The position numbers and the translations under genes are program-made. Shown piece after piece: positions 46,664 through 59,370 of a stretch of 64,000 nucleotides of DNA. Below the pieces are notes generated by a model. That model searched no databases, was not told where the DNA came from, and saw only the letters and a program-made list of their open reading frames with translations. The DNA is from Sarcophilus harrisii (taxonomy: Eukaryota; Chordata; Mammalia; Dasyuromorphia; Dasyuridae), in assembly GCF_902635505.1 (NCBI RefSeq), contig NC_045427.1:338460411-338524410 (forward strand). Reading direction: 5' to 3'. How positions within the stretch are numbered: position 1 is the stretch's first letter; the number at the start of each line of letters is the position of its first letter.

Positions 46664-49600
46664 TGGACCCCGGGCCCAAGATGGCGGTGGGAGGCACAAG
46701 CTGTTAAGTCCCATTTTCCCAGAATCCATCTCATTACAAGCCTCTGAATTAATGCCTATGAAAAAAAAAAACCCACAAATAGTTGAAGAAAACATCCTTA
46801 GATTCGGAAAATTGTTTTTGCTTGAGGGCGGATGGAGATGGGCACAGGCTGAGGGCAGGCGGCGCAAAGAGTCACAGGCAGCCACAGCCAAACAGACCAG
46901 AGGGGTTGGGGTGGATCTCACCATCTTGTGGGGAGAGCTTTCACTACAGGAATACTTTGCCCTGGCAGCAAGTCAGAGCCCAGAGAGAAGCTAAAACACC
47001 GGGGGGAAGAATACACCCCAAACAGTACCCCGGGGACCGGCCACCCCTCCCCCAGCGTCTCAGCATGCCTCAGAGCCAGAGCACAGGCCCAACACAGTCC
47101 TGCTATCCCTCGCCTGCCCCCCGTCTGTAGAAGAAGTCTGTAACGCCACCCAGCCCTCCCCAAAAAAGCAGATTCCATTTGGGTTTTTCCTTTTTTTTTG
47201 TAGTTTGCTCATTTTCTCTGACAAAATGAGCAAAAGTTAAAAGGACTTTAAATTGACAGCTTTTATACAGACAGAAACAGACTCCAAACCCTGAGGGAAA
47301 CTAAAAAGATTTCTTTCGGTGAATCCCCCCAAGGAGAATCTTTTCCTCAGCCAATTCCAAGAAGAATTAAAAGGCCTCACAAGAGAGCCAAAAGAAAATG
47401 GGAAAAGGAAGGGAGGCTTGGAAGAAGACTGGGAGAAGTCATTCCACCATTTAAAGACAAGGGATAAAAAAAACAAACCTTGAAAAAATAGGATTATGAA
47501 ATGGAAACAGAAAATAGTTCTAAAGAATAAAATTAAAATGGAAAAACATTCCATAGAACAAATTGGACAATTAGAAAAAATAAAAAAAAGTAGGAAGAAA
47601 CACTTTATTGAAAATCAAATAGAACAAATGGAATTAAAGACCTGAGGAACAAGAAAAATCAGTCAAGCAAAAACCAAAAACCAAACAATGGAGAAAAATG
47701 GAAAAACCTTCTGGGGAAAACAACGACCTAAAACAGGTCTAGGAGAAAATCAAATCATTGGACCCCAGAAAAATAGATGAAAAAAGAGCCTGGACACTAT
47801 TTTCCATGAAATTATCAAAGAGAACTGCCCAGGTCATAGAAACAGGGCAAAATAGACATTGAAAATTCATTGATCACCCATGAAAGGGATCCAAATCAAA
47901 ACACCAAAAATATAGTGGCCAAATGCCAGAACTCCAAACAAAGGAAAAAAATATTCCGCGACTAGAAAAACCCAATTAAAAAGAGAGCCACAATAAAGAT
48001 CACCAAGATCTACGCATCCAATTAAAAGATCAAGAGCTTAGAATATGAATTGAAAGGCAAGGACCTCAGTATAACCAAAAATAACCCCACAGAATGAGAT
48101 CTTTTTCCAGGAAGAAGATGGTCATTCAACAAAAAGGAATTTCACCTATTTTTGGTGAAAAAACAGAACTTAACAAGAAGTTTGATCTGCAAATATAGAA
48201 CCCAAGAAAACCTAAAAAGGTAAAAAAAATCTTGAGAACTATATTTCTTTTAAAATGTATAAAAAATACAATATATTTTCTAGAAATTAGAGGTGGAAAG
48301 GACATTTATCAGAAAAAGGTAAAGTGGGGGCCTATACCCAAAAGAGGCAAAGGAAACCTATTATATCTGGAGAAAAGAAGGGGGGATGAATAAGTGGGTA
48401 TTTATCCATAAGAATTGACTTTTAAGAGAAAAATTTTAGACATTTCAATATGGGAAACTTTCCCATCTCATTGAAAAGGAGGAAAAGAAAAGGAAGGAAA
48501 AGCAAGAAAGGGAATGAAACTGTGAGGGAAAGGAGTAAGATAGGGAGGAACCAAGGGGGGAGGGGATACTAAAAAAGGGAGGGCTTAGAAGAAGGGCCAC
48601 AAGTTTAATACTGGGAAGGGGGGGAAAGAAGAGAAAAGAAAATAGGGGTTAACAAGATGGAATAATACAGAATTGGTAATTTAACCAAAATGAACGGGTA
48701 ACCCAAAAGAGGAAGCATTAGAAGAATGGATTAAAAGCCAGAATCCAAATATTTTTTAAGGAAACACACCTAAGAGGGAGATACATCAGAATAAAGGTAA
48801 AAGGTGGAGCTATGTTGGGTAAGCCAAAAAGGAGGGTACCATCCGATCTGATCAACAAAAACAAAAAATTGATCTAATTAAAAGAGATAAGAAGGCACAA
48901 TCTTTAAGGAGATAAATAAAACAATATCATTAAAACATATATACCAATGGTTAAGATCTAAATTCTTAAAAGAGAAATTGAGAGCTGCAAGAAGAAATAG
49001 CAAAACTATAAAAGGGAGATCTCACTTACCTCAGAATTAGATAAATCAAATCACAAAAATAAATAAGAAAAAGAAGTCAAAAGATAAAAAAATACTGAAA
49101 AGTTAGATATGATAGACCCTGAGAAAACGAAATGGAACAGAAAGGGAAATTTTTTTCCAGTTCATGGAACCTAACAAAATAGACCATATTTAGGATATAA
49201 AACCCCAATCTCAAATGCAGTAAGGCAGAAATAGGAATGCATCCTTTTCAGAAGATGCAATAAAATTACACTCAACAAAAGCCAGGAAAGTAGAAAAAAA
49301 ATAATTGGAAACTAAATAACTAATTTAAAGAATGATTGGGAAACAGCAAATCATAGACATAATTAAAACCACCCAAGAAAATGACAATAATGAGACAAAT
49401 ATCAAAATGTGGGGATGTAAACAAAAGGGTAATAAGGGGAAATTTATACTCTAGACACTTGCATAAAGTAGAGAAAGAAAGGTCAAGAATTGGGCTGAAT
49501 AAAATGCTAAAAAGGAGCAAATTAAAAAACCCCCAGTCAAACATAAACTTGAAATTTAAAAATAAAGAGAGATTGATAAAATTGGAAAAAAACATTGAAT

Positions 49601-52458
49601 TAATTAATAAAACTAAGAATTGGTTCTAGAAAAACCAACAAAATGAACAAACCTTAAAATCTGATTAAAAAAAGAAAGAGGAAAATCAAATGTTGTCTTA
49701 AAAATGAAAAAGGAGAACTCGCCACTAATGAAGAAAATTAGAAATAATTAGGGAATTACTTTGCCCAACTTTATAAAAATTGACAACTTAAATGAAAGGA
49801 AAATACCTCAAAAATATATTGCCCAGATTAACAGAGGAAAAGTAAATCCAAACAGTCCCATCTTAGAAAAGAAAAAAACAAGCTATTAACCAACCTCCCA
49901 AGAAAAACCCCAGACCAGATGGATTTACATGGAATTCTACCAAACATTTAAAAACAATTAACCCCAATGCTATATAAAATATTTGAAAAATGGGGAATGA
50001 AGGAGTCCTACCAAACCCTTTTACACACAGGCATGGACTGAATTAAACCAGGTAGGCTGAAACAGAGAAAGAAAATTTAAGACCAATCTCTAATGAATAT
50101 CGATGCTAAAAATCTTGAATAAAATAAGCAAAAGATTACAGAAAATCATCCCCAGGATAATACACTATGACGTAGGATTTATCCAGGAATCAGGGTGGTT
50201 CAATATTAGAACACATAGCATAGGACTTATCAATAACAAACTAACAAAACCATATGATCATCTCAATAGATGCAGAAAAAGCATTTTTATAAAATCCAAC
50301 ATCATTCCCTAATAAAAACACAGAGTATAGGAATAAATGGACTTTTTCTTTAAAATAGTCAGGGATATATTTAAAACTATCAGTAAGCATCATATGCAAT
50401 GGGAAAAACTGGAATCTTTCCAATAAGGTTGGAGGAAAATTTCCACTCACCATTATTATTCAATATTGTATTAGAAACACTACCCAGCAATAAGAGTCGA
50501 GAAAAGTTAAAGGAACGAATAGGCAATAGGAAACAAAACTATCACTCTTTTGCAGATGATATGATGGTATTTAGAGAACCCTAGAGATTCACGAAAAAGC
50601 TATTAGAAATAATCCATAACTTTTGCAAAGTTGAGGTTATAAAATAAACCCCATAAACCCCCAGCATTTTATAATCACCAACAAAACCAACAGCAAGAGA
50701 TAAAAGAGAAATTCCATTCAGAATAACTTCGACAATAAAAATTTGGGAATCCATCTACCCAAAGGAAAGCAGGAATTATATGATAAATTACAAAAAACTT
50801 TCCACACAAATAAAGTCAGACTTAAACAATTGGAAAAATATCATTCCTGATAGGTCGAGAAAATATAAAAGGGACAATCCCCCAAACTAATCTATTTATT
50901 TAGTCTATACCAATGACTTCAAGAAAATATTTTAGATCTGAAAAAACAAAATTCTATGGAATAATAAAAGGTCAAAATCTAAAAGAATTAATGAAAAAAA
51001 AAAATCAAAATGAATGGCCTAGTGTACCTGATTTAAAACTATATTATAAAAGCAGTCACTAAACCATTTGGTATTGGCAAAAATGAAGTTGATCAGTGGA
51101 AATTAGGTTTACAAGACAGAATAGTCTTGTAATAGTTTATACAATTTAGTTTTGACAAACCCAAAGATCCTAACTTTTTGGGGATAAGAATTCATTATTT
51201 GGACAAAACGTGGGAAATGGAAATTAGTATGGGAATTAGCATGGACCCCACTTAACACCAATACCAAAGTAAGATCAAAATACCAGGGATTTAAATAAAG
51301 AACAGATTATAAAAAATTGGAGGAACATGGAAGTTTATCTCAGACCGTGGAAGAAGAAGAAATTTGGACTAAAGACAAACTAGAGACCATTATTGATCCT
51401 GAAAATTTTGATTATATCAAATTAAAAAGCTTCTGACAAACAAAACTAATGCAAACAAGATTAAAAGGGAAGAAAAACTGGGAAAAACATCTTCCTTAAA
51501 GGTTCATAAAGGCCCATTTACAAAATATATAGAGCGCTCTAATTTATGAAACCAAGCCATTCTCCAGTTGATAAATGGTCAAAGGATAGAACAGACAATT
51601 TTCAGATGTGAAATTGAAATTTACCCCATAAGGAAAAGTGTTCCCAAATCATTATTAATCAAAAATGCAAATTACGACAACCTGAGATACCCTACCACCG
51701 TCAATTGGCTAAGATGACAGGAAAAATAATGATTGTTAGGGGATTGAAAACTGGGACATGATACATTGTTGGGGAGTGAACGAATCCAACCATTCTGAAA
51801 ATCTGGAAATTTGCCCAAAAAGTTTAAATTGCAACCCTTTATCCACAGTTTTCATAACCCCCCAAGGGATATAAAGAAGGAAAAAGGGAAGGTAAAAATG
51901 TTTGGGCACCTTGTTTTATTAAAGCTGGAAACGAGTGGATGCCCACAATTGGAGAATGTTATAAATTGTGGATAGAATTTATTATTTTTCTTAAGAAATG
52001 CCCAAGGATGAATAAGAAGGCTTGGAGAAATTTGTGATGCTAAGAAATAAGAACCAAAAATTTTTATGTCAAAAACGATACTGTATGAAATATAATCTGA
52101 TGGAAGTGGTTTCTTTGACAAAAATAATTATTTCAATTATCAATGATGAAGAAACACTACACCCAAAGAAAAAACTGGGAAATGAATTAAACTTTTGCAT
52201 TTTGTTTTTCTTCCCGGGTTTTTTACCTTCTGAATCCAATTCTCCCCGCAACAAGAAAACTGTTTGGATCTGCACAAATTTATCTAAATAAACCTAGGAA
52301 ATTCAAATATATGGGATGCTTGCCATCTAGGGGAGGGGTGGAGGTGGGAGGAAAATGGAATAGAAGTAGTCGATAATTTAAAAAAAAAAATTACCCTGTC
52401 ATGGATTCTGTCAATAAAAAGTTACTATAATAATAAAAAAATAAAAATTAAATAAAAA
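46664..52458 (+). mobile_element. LINE-1 copy C, near full length, nested in copy D
   Basis: The 5' end has CCCAAGATGGCGG (46675-46687). ORF1 starts at ATG 47226 and ends near 48198; a 458-bp spacer; ORF2 starts near ATG 48657; reverse transcriptase near 49900-50650 (ADDMMVF block at about 50550); 3' UTR with 'ctaggggaggggtggagg'; tail 'gtcaataaaaagttactat'. The entire body is riddled with deletions of one to a few bases, although motif words remain otherwise very similar to copies A and B. The flanks aattctatatttttct (46649-46664) and aattctgttttctt (52459-52472) are a candidate imperfect target duplication. Confidence 0.9.
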
Positions 52459-53240
52459 AATTCTGTTTTCTTCAGTCAGTTTTTGTTCTCCCTTTTCCAA
52501 GCTTTTGATCTTTTTTCATAATTCTCCTATATAGCTCTCATTTCTTTTCCCAATTTTTCTTCTATCTCTTTTGTTTTTTAAAATCTTTTTTGAGCTCTTA
52601 CAAAAAAAAACTTTTTAGATTTGAGACCAATTCATATTCTTTGAATTTTTGCATTTTTCCATTCTTTTCTCTTCTAATTTGGGCTATTCCCCATATTATG
52701 CTTTCCAGATCTTTTTTTCTTACTTTTTTAGCCTATTTCATGACGTTTAAGTTAAGTTCTGTTCCTGTGGCACAAGGGGTACTTTCCCAAACTTCTCATA
52801 CTAGGGACTAGGGGCTTGATAACTGGCTTTCCATATCATACATGCTAGTGACATGCCCACTGAGCTGGAGTGATCTGGCCTGGTTATGGCTCTTATGCCA
52901 GGATTCCTGAACTGGAAATTCACCTTCTGCACTGGGGCTGAGCTGACTCACTTTGCCACTGGCACAGAGGCAGAACTGCTTTTCAGTGTTGTGACTAGGA
53001 GCCTCCCACTGACTTGCCCAGACACAGTCAGTGCTGGACTCCACTCCCCTTTTACCCAAGTTAGCAAGATGTTTACTTAAGTCCTAAATTATCTTAAGTT
53101 GGAAAATTGTTTTATTTTGTCTTTTAATGGTTTCTGTGGCTCCAGAATTCGTTTAGATGTTTTATTTGATGTTATATATGAGAGAAAAGGGGGAACATTC
53201 AGGCAACTTCTGGGTTTCTCTCTGCCATCGTGGTTCTGCC
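52459..53240 (-). mobile_element. LINE-1 copy D, 5' part (5' UTR and ORF1 start)
   Basis: Continuation of the antisense copy D on the far side of copy C: coiled-coil part of ORF1 (52460-52750, lysine/glutamate-rich on the minus strand), a GC-richer 5' UTR (52760-53040) and the 5' tip with minus-strand CCACGATGGCAG at 53222-53233. Confidence 0.75.
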
Positions 53241-53705
53241 CATAAACTCTTTTTTGAATACATAAGTTATGTGTTGAACTGTGCTTTCACTTCTTAGCAG
53301 TGCAAAAATAACACTTATTTCATAATCATCCAGGTGGAGAGTATTGCTGCTAAATGTTGGAGAATCTTTATCACCTGTCTGGTTTCTGAATTTATCCCTT
53401 CAACATCCAAGACTAGACTCTGCTCCCAGTTCTTCACAATGATTTTCCAGATTCCTTTCTCCATCATAACTCAGCAGCCTTCTCACCCTGGAAGAGCATT
53501 CTACTCTGCACTTCTTCTTATTGGTCAATTCCTTCCAAAATCTACATTTTGAGGAAAGTACCCAGGTCAACCATCATCATTTCATTCCTTTCTAGACTCT
53601 CTATATGCCCAAGTTTCCAAACTTCTTTTTCTATTATGTCCCCATATAGATGCCTTCTTTTCTCCACTTTCCCATTAGGGAAACTTTTTAGGTTTGGTCT
53701 TCACC

Positions 53706-54325
53706 CATTAGAATATAAACTTCACTGTTTACAGCAGTAACAAGATTATGTGATGATCAACTGCAATGGACTTGGCTCTTTTCAAAAATAAGGTGATTCA
53801 AGACAATTCTAATAGTTTTGTGATGGAAACAACCATCCACATCCAGAGAGAAAAAATATAGTATTTTCACCTTTGTTGTTATTGTTTGTTTGTTTGCTTG
53901 TGTTTTTTTTCTTTCTTATTTTTTTCCCTTTTCATCTTATTTTTCTTGCACAGCATGACAAATATGGAAATATGTTTAAAATATTGCTCATTTGACTTAT
54001 ATTGGATTGCTTGCTGTCTATGGGAGAGGATGGGGAGGAGGGAGGGAGAAAAATTTGGAATATAAGGTTTTGCAAAAGTGAATGTTGAAAACTATATATT
54101 TGCTTGCATTTGGAAAAAATAAAAAGTTATTTTAAAAAGAATTTAAACTTCTTGAGAGAAAGGACTGTCTTTCTTTTTGCTTATATTTCTAATCTCAGCT
54201 TAGTCCATTATTTGCTTGAATAGCTGGTAAACTGCTCCTCTGCAGGAACTGTTTCATAAAGGGCTGCTAATCCCTGACATATTAAGTACCCAATAAATAC
54301 TTGTTAACTGATAAGGAAATGTGTG
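53706..54325 (+). mobile_element. LINE-2 3' end, split by a LINE-1 tail
   Basis: The L2 terminus words 'ttagaatataaacttc' (53708) and then, after the insertion, 'tttaaacttcttgagagaaa', 'ggactgtctttc' and 'acccaataaatacttgttaa' (to 54312) belong to one L2 3' end. An extra about 60 bp inside the right part are not typical. Confidence 0.6.
53710..54151 (+). mobile_element. LINE-1 3' UTR insertion with 14-bp TSD
   Basis: About 414 bp of LINE-1 3' end (the end-of-ORF2 words at 53750, T-rich block, 'gagaggatggggaggaggg' and 'aaaaaataaaaagttatttt'). Flanked by agaatataaacttc (53710-53723) and agaatttaaacttc (54138-54151), one mismatch in 14. Confidence 0.85.
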
Positions 54326-54602
54326 TGGATAGAATTAAGATCAAAAGTCCAGAGTCAAATCATTCTACCTCTTAATAGTATGATTTTGCCAATTTGCCAA
54401 TTGCCATATTGACAAAATCAGTTATTACCATCCAAATCTTGGCTCCCTACCTATCTAATATCAATTCTACAATGATCACACATAGGAAATAGCCAAGAAA
54501 TCCATTTATCTAATTTGATAGTAAAACAGAAATTAGAAAAACATACCACTTGAGATATTTAACTACTTCATCTATATTTGTGTTTATTCATTTTGTTTAC
54601 TT

Positions 54603-57173
54603 GGCAGAGCCAACATGGCAAAATTGAGAAAGTATTAAGATGAGCTCTTCCAACATTCCCCTCCCAGTAGAATCAACAAAAGAACAAAAATAGAGAATGA
54701 AATGCAAAAATTTTAAATAAAATACTAACAAGGAAACATAACAACACATCACAAAAATTATACACTATAATCAGGTGGGATTTATACCAGGAATACAGGA
54801 ATGCAACAGTAGGAAAACTGTCAGCACAATTGACCATATCAATAACAAAAACAACAATCATATCAATAGATGCAAAAACAGTATCAAAATACAGCACTCA
54901 TTCCTATTTAAAATACTAGAAAGCATAGGAACAAATAAAGCTTTTCTTAAAATGATAATACATAAAACCAAGAGCAAGCATTATTTGTTAGTGAGAATAA
55001 ATTTGAAGCTTTCCCACTAAGACCAGAAGTGAAACAAGAATGTCCAATATCACCATTATTATTCAATATTGCACAAGAAATGCTAACTATAGCAATAAGA
55101 TTAAAAAAAAACAAAATAAAAAGACAATAAAGAAGCAAAACTAGCATTCTTTGCTGATGAAATAATAAGTTTATTTGTAGAAACTTAGAGAATCAACTAA
55201 AATAATTGGTTGAAACAATCACCAATTTCAATAGAATTTCAGGATATAAAATAAACCCACATAAATTATCAGCACTTCTATATAACTACCAAGAAAACCC
55301 AGCAGGAAGATAAAGAGAAATTTTATTTAAAATAACAGCAAACAATATAAAATACTTGCGCATTTACCTGCCTAGAGAAACCCATGAATTACATGAGCAT
55401 GATCACAAAACCCTTTTTGCACAAATAAATCTAGACAACTGGAAAAATATTAATTGCTTATGGGTAGGCTGAGCCAATATAATAAAAATAACAATTTTGA
55501 CTGTTAATTTACTTTCTGAGTGTCATAAAAGAACTCCCAAACCATGAAAAATTATTTTACAGAGCTAGAAAAAATAATAACAAAATTCATCTGGAATTTT
55601 GAAAATTTGAAAATTCATCAAGGGAACCAATGGGAAAAAATGCAAAGGAAGACAGCTATGTAGTTACAGATTTTAAACTATATTACAAAGTGATAATCAT
55701 CAAAACAATTTGGTACCAATTAAAAAATAGAGTGGTGGATCAGTGGAATTTGGTATAGTGATAAATCTTGTATAGATCATAATAATCTGTATCAAACATA
55801 GCAATCTAGTATTTGATAAACCCAAAGATCTAATCTTTTGGGAGTAAGAACTCAATAACTGATAAAAAAAAAAAAAACTTCTGAAAAAACTGAAAAGCAG
55901 TTGCCAAAAACTGGGCATATGCCAATATCTCACACTGTATACCAAGAAAAGGTCAAAATGGATAAATAATTTAGACATAAAAATTGATTATTCTAAATAA
56001 TTTAGGGAAACATGGAAAAATGAACCTATGAGATCTATGGACAAGGTAAAAGGTTATGATCAGCAAGACATAGAGAGAATTATAGGAAATAAAATAGAGA
56101 TAATTTTGATTACATGACATTAAAAAGCTTTTGCACAAATAAAACTAATGTAGTCAAAATTAAAAAGCAAGCAGAAAACTGGGAGCAAATTTCTTTGATA
56201 AAGGCTTCATTTTTCAAATTCATATATAAATACAAATATATATGCACATATACACATATTTGAAATATGTGTGTATATATACACATATATGTATACAAAA
56301 TATGTATGCATATATATATGTGTGTGTGTGTGTAGTTTAAAACAACTCTGAGATACTACCTCACACTACGAGATTGAACTGACATGATAGAAAAGGAAAA
56401 TGACAAATGCTGGAAGAGATGTGGAAAAATTGAGAAATATGCCTTATTGGTGAAGTTGTGAACTACTCCAACCACTGTGGAGAACAATTTAAAACTATCA
56501 GAAAGAAAGTAGATTTGAAATTAGTGTAAGATTCCCTCCACTCTGATTCCATATGTGGAATGGGTCCCAGCAGGGCCTCTGTTTATAAGTAAGGGCAAAG
56601 GAAGAAAAACAAGTTGTTGTTGTCTACCAAGACAGGTGCAGAGAGCTTGGTGTGGTAAACAAGACATAATTGACCACATACCCAGGTGCAAGGAACCTGG
56701 GTCCTAGTAGACAGGATGCCAAGAAGTTTGGGTTTCTACTCTTTGTTTTTCTCAAAATTTAAAAAATAAACATCTTCCTGGAGAGGGTCTAACCAATCAG
56801 CAAACTCTGCATAGTCTTTGACCCAGCAATACTACTATTAGGCCTGTATCCAAAAAAGATCAAAGAAAAGAAAAAAAAGATTTATTTATGCAAATATAAT
56901 CATAGCAGCTCTGCTTGTGGTGGCAAAGAATTGGAAACTGAAGGCGACCTGGGAAATGGCTGAATAAGTTGTGGTATATGATTATGATGAAATACTATTG
57001 TGCCATAAGAAATGATGAGTTAAATGGTTTCAGAAAAACTTAGGAAGATTTGTATGAACTGATACAAAGTGAAGTGAGCAGAACCAGAAGGATACTGTAC
57101 ACAGTCACAGCAATATTGTTAGGATAATCAACAATGAAAAACAGCTATTTTGATCAATACAATGATCTAAGAC
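54603..57173 (+). mobile_element. LINE-1 copy E (older family): 5' head joined to reverse transcriptase
   Basis: A LINE-1 5' tip with GCCAACATGGCA (54609-54620) is followed after about 80 bp by ORF2 reverse transcriptase (from about 54690: 'taaataaaatactaaca', 'gtgggatttataccaggaat', 'catatcaatagatgcaaaaa'). ORF1 and the endonuclease are absent. Later blocks include a diverged FADE-type catalytic motif near 55155, the C-terminal region and an ATATG-rich microsatellite at 56220-56335. A separate repeat sits inside at 56499-56803. Continues at 58026 beyond a solo LTR. Confidence 0.75.
56499..56803. repeat. Unclassified ~300-bp repeat, copy 1, inside LINE-1 copy E
   Basis: Interrupts the ORF2 sequence between 'aatttaaaactat' and 'caaactctgcatagtctttg'. 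The same sequence recurs at 59371-60355. It has an AATAAA near its right end (56765) and a GC-richer middle, so it may be part of an LTR, but the ends are not clear TG...CA. Confidence 0.6.
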
Positions 57174-58019
57174 TGTGGTGTTTTTTCTTCTAAAGTATAA
57201 GATCGTTCTCTCTGGGAGAGAGGGTTTCTTGGGGAGGTTTTCTGGAGGCAGCTTAGTTTCAGTTACAAGTAAATAATCACCCAAAATCGCAGCCAGCTGA
57301 TAAAAGTTCAGATCTTTTATTGTGTCATATCTCTCTGCTTGGTTCCAAGAGCTCTTGCAGCTTTGTCCTTGGCTTCTGCCTCTGCTTTCTTCAGACTCCA
57401 GCCAGCACCAAGGTGGAAGATGCAATGAATCTCTCTTGCCTTCGAGAGAGGGCTTGTAGGCTTTCTCCCAGAGTACTTCTCTCCGACCCCTGGGAATGTT
57501 CTCAAGTTACTCTCTCGAGTGGCTCACTGGAGCTGTATTTATGCTGAGTGTATAAGGCTGATTCCGCCTTCTGAAGGCAGGGATTAAGGGAGGTGTGAAT
57601 TCAGATATCTCTTTCTAAACCCTGAAATCTCCCAAACATGTAAACTCCAAAGAGTACTTAAATATTTCTTGCTTCTATGAGCTCTCTAAAGGTGTGAACA
57701 CAAGCATTGTTTCCATCAGTTGTACTTAGTACCTTGTTTCAAGTTCTGGTCCAAAATATCTCCTTCTAAGATCAAATCAATCATATTGAACCATGCTAAA
57801 TTAGATAATTATTGTCTCTATCAACTCTAATGGCCAGAACAGAAGTGAGTGCAAGGGATAATGTAAAAAAAAAAAAAAAAAAAATTACCCAGGCATGGAT
57901 TCTGTCAATAAAAAGTTACTATAATAAAAATAAATAAATAAATAAATTCGATTTAATATTTATTAAAAAAAAAAAAAAACAAAACTCTAATGGCTTAACA
58001 ATTCATAAAGATTCCAACA
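57174..58019 (-). mobile_element. Solo LTR, class II-like, 6-bp TSD TAAGAC
   Basis: Starts TGTGGTG and ends CCAACA. The exact hexamer TAAGAC flanks it (57168-57173 and 58020-58025). On the minus strand it has AATAAA (57322-57317) and an ATAAATA TATA-like box near 57541, in LTR order. A 6-bp duplication is typical of ERVK-type (class II) integration. It lies within the 3' UTR of LINE-1 copy E and itself contains a LINE-1 tail (57835-57982). A fossil with no internal genes. Confidence 0.88.
57823..57994 (+). mobile_element. Very short LINE-1 tail inside the solo LTR, 12-bp TSD
   Basis: About 148 bp (57835-57982): 'agaagtgagtgcaagggata', 'ttacccaggcatggattctg', 'tcaataaaaagttactataa' and an A-rich end. 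The flanks aactctaatggc at 57823-57834 and 57983-57994 are identical. The tail words match LINE-1 copy C and the tail in copy B. Confidence 0.93.
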
Positions 58020-58025
58020 TAAGAC

Positions 58026-58345
58026 AATTGCAAAAGGCCTATGATAAAAAATATTACCCATCTCCAGAGAAGTAACTGATGAACTCTCAATGGAAATTAA
58101 AGAAAACTTTTTTAACTTTATTTTTATTTTGTTTTTGCTGTCTTTTTGCAACATGGCTAATATGAAAATGTGTTTTGTATGACTTCACAGGTATAACTGA
58201 TATCAAATTGCTTGTCTTGCAAGGAGAGGGGAAGAGAAGGAGGGACAGAGAAAATTTGGAACTCAAAATTCTAAAACAATTGCTTTTTAAATATTACTTG
58301 TAATTGGGAAATACTTAGAAAAATAAATAAAAATTATTTTTTTAA
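58026..58345 (+). mobile_element. LINE-1 copy E, 3' UTR end
   Basis: Resumes directly after the LTR duplication ('aattgcaaaaggcctatgat', 'catctccagagaagtaactg') and ends with 'aaaaataaataaaaatt'. It completes the 3' UTR interrupted at 57173. Confidence 0.8.
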
Positions 58346-59370
58346 TTAGTTCAGGGATTTGGATTCTGGGCTGCATCTGTTTTCTCTTCTAAGACTTTTG
58401 TATTGGATATGAATTTGAAATAAACATCCCTTCATAAAACACTAATTGAATATAAAACAAAACAGAAGAAATATGTAAGAATAAAAATTAAACATCCACC
58501 TTGTCCCTCCCACACCAAGCACCTCAGGGACACATACGTATTCCACCTCAGAAGCCAAGGAGAAAGGACTTAGACTAGTTTCTACATAGCACTGGTGCCA
58601 CAAAGAAGCTAGTGCTTCTGTAGAAAATTTTATTTTGCTTATTTATATTATACAAAGTTAGGCTTTTTCTTTTTGGGGGGAAAAGGGAAAGGAGAGAAAG
58701 AATAAGGTAAAAAAGGGAGAAAAGAGAAATGAAAATTAATAATCATTTTGAAAAAAAGAATGTAATATATATTTTGCAATACATATTTTTGTGCCAAAAG
58801 AAATAATGAACTGTACAGTTTCAAGGGAAGCTGAAAAGATGTCTAATAATGAATGAAATGAGCAGAACTAAGAAAAAATTTCTATAATAACAAGATTATT
58901 ATCAAGAAAACCAATTTTTAAAAGCTTTATTACTTTATCAATGCAATGATAAATAACAGTGTTGGAGGAGTAAAGATGAAACATGCTACTCATCTCCTGC
59001 CAGACAGATGATGGACTTAAATTCTGAATCAGAACTTGAAATTCATTTTTACATAGTCAGTATAGGAATTTGTGTTGCTAAGTAAGCTATGCATAGTTGT
59101 TCAAAAGTGTTTATTTATTTATGTTATTCAATGGTGGGCAATAGGAGGGAGAGATAATAAATGTGTGTAAATTAAATCAATTAAAATAAATAAACTGAAG
59201 AGAGCAAAATGAAGAGCATAAAGTGAAGATAAGCAAGGCAGTATTGTAACTTTATAAATATAACCTGTCTGACATGCTAATCAGTTATATAGATATACAA
59301 CATATCTATTAGTCAGTGATATTTGAATGAGACGGCTGGGAAGTTTAATAAGAAAAAAATATGAAAGATA
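58346..59370 (+). mobile_element. Unassigned sequence with an old LINE-1 3' end at 58790-59200
   Basis: 58790-59200 shows end-of-ORF2 words ('gaatgaaatgagcagaacta') and an older 3' UTR ('ctgccagacagatgatggac', 'atggtgggcaataggaggga'). 58346-58789 has nothing I can classify beyond a purine-rich patch at 58675-58730. Confidence 0.55.

Noticed and set aside
46572-47178. Cluster of overlapping frames on both strands, up to 140 codons
   Set aside because: This is the GC-richer 5' UTR of LINE-1 copy C, and similar frames occur in the other 5' UTRs.
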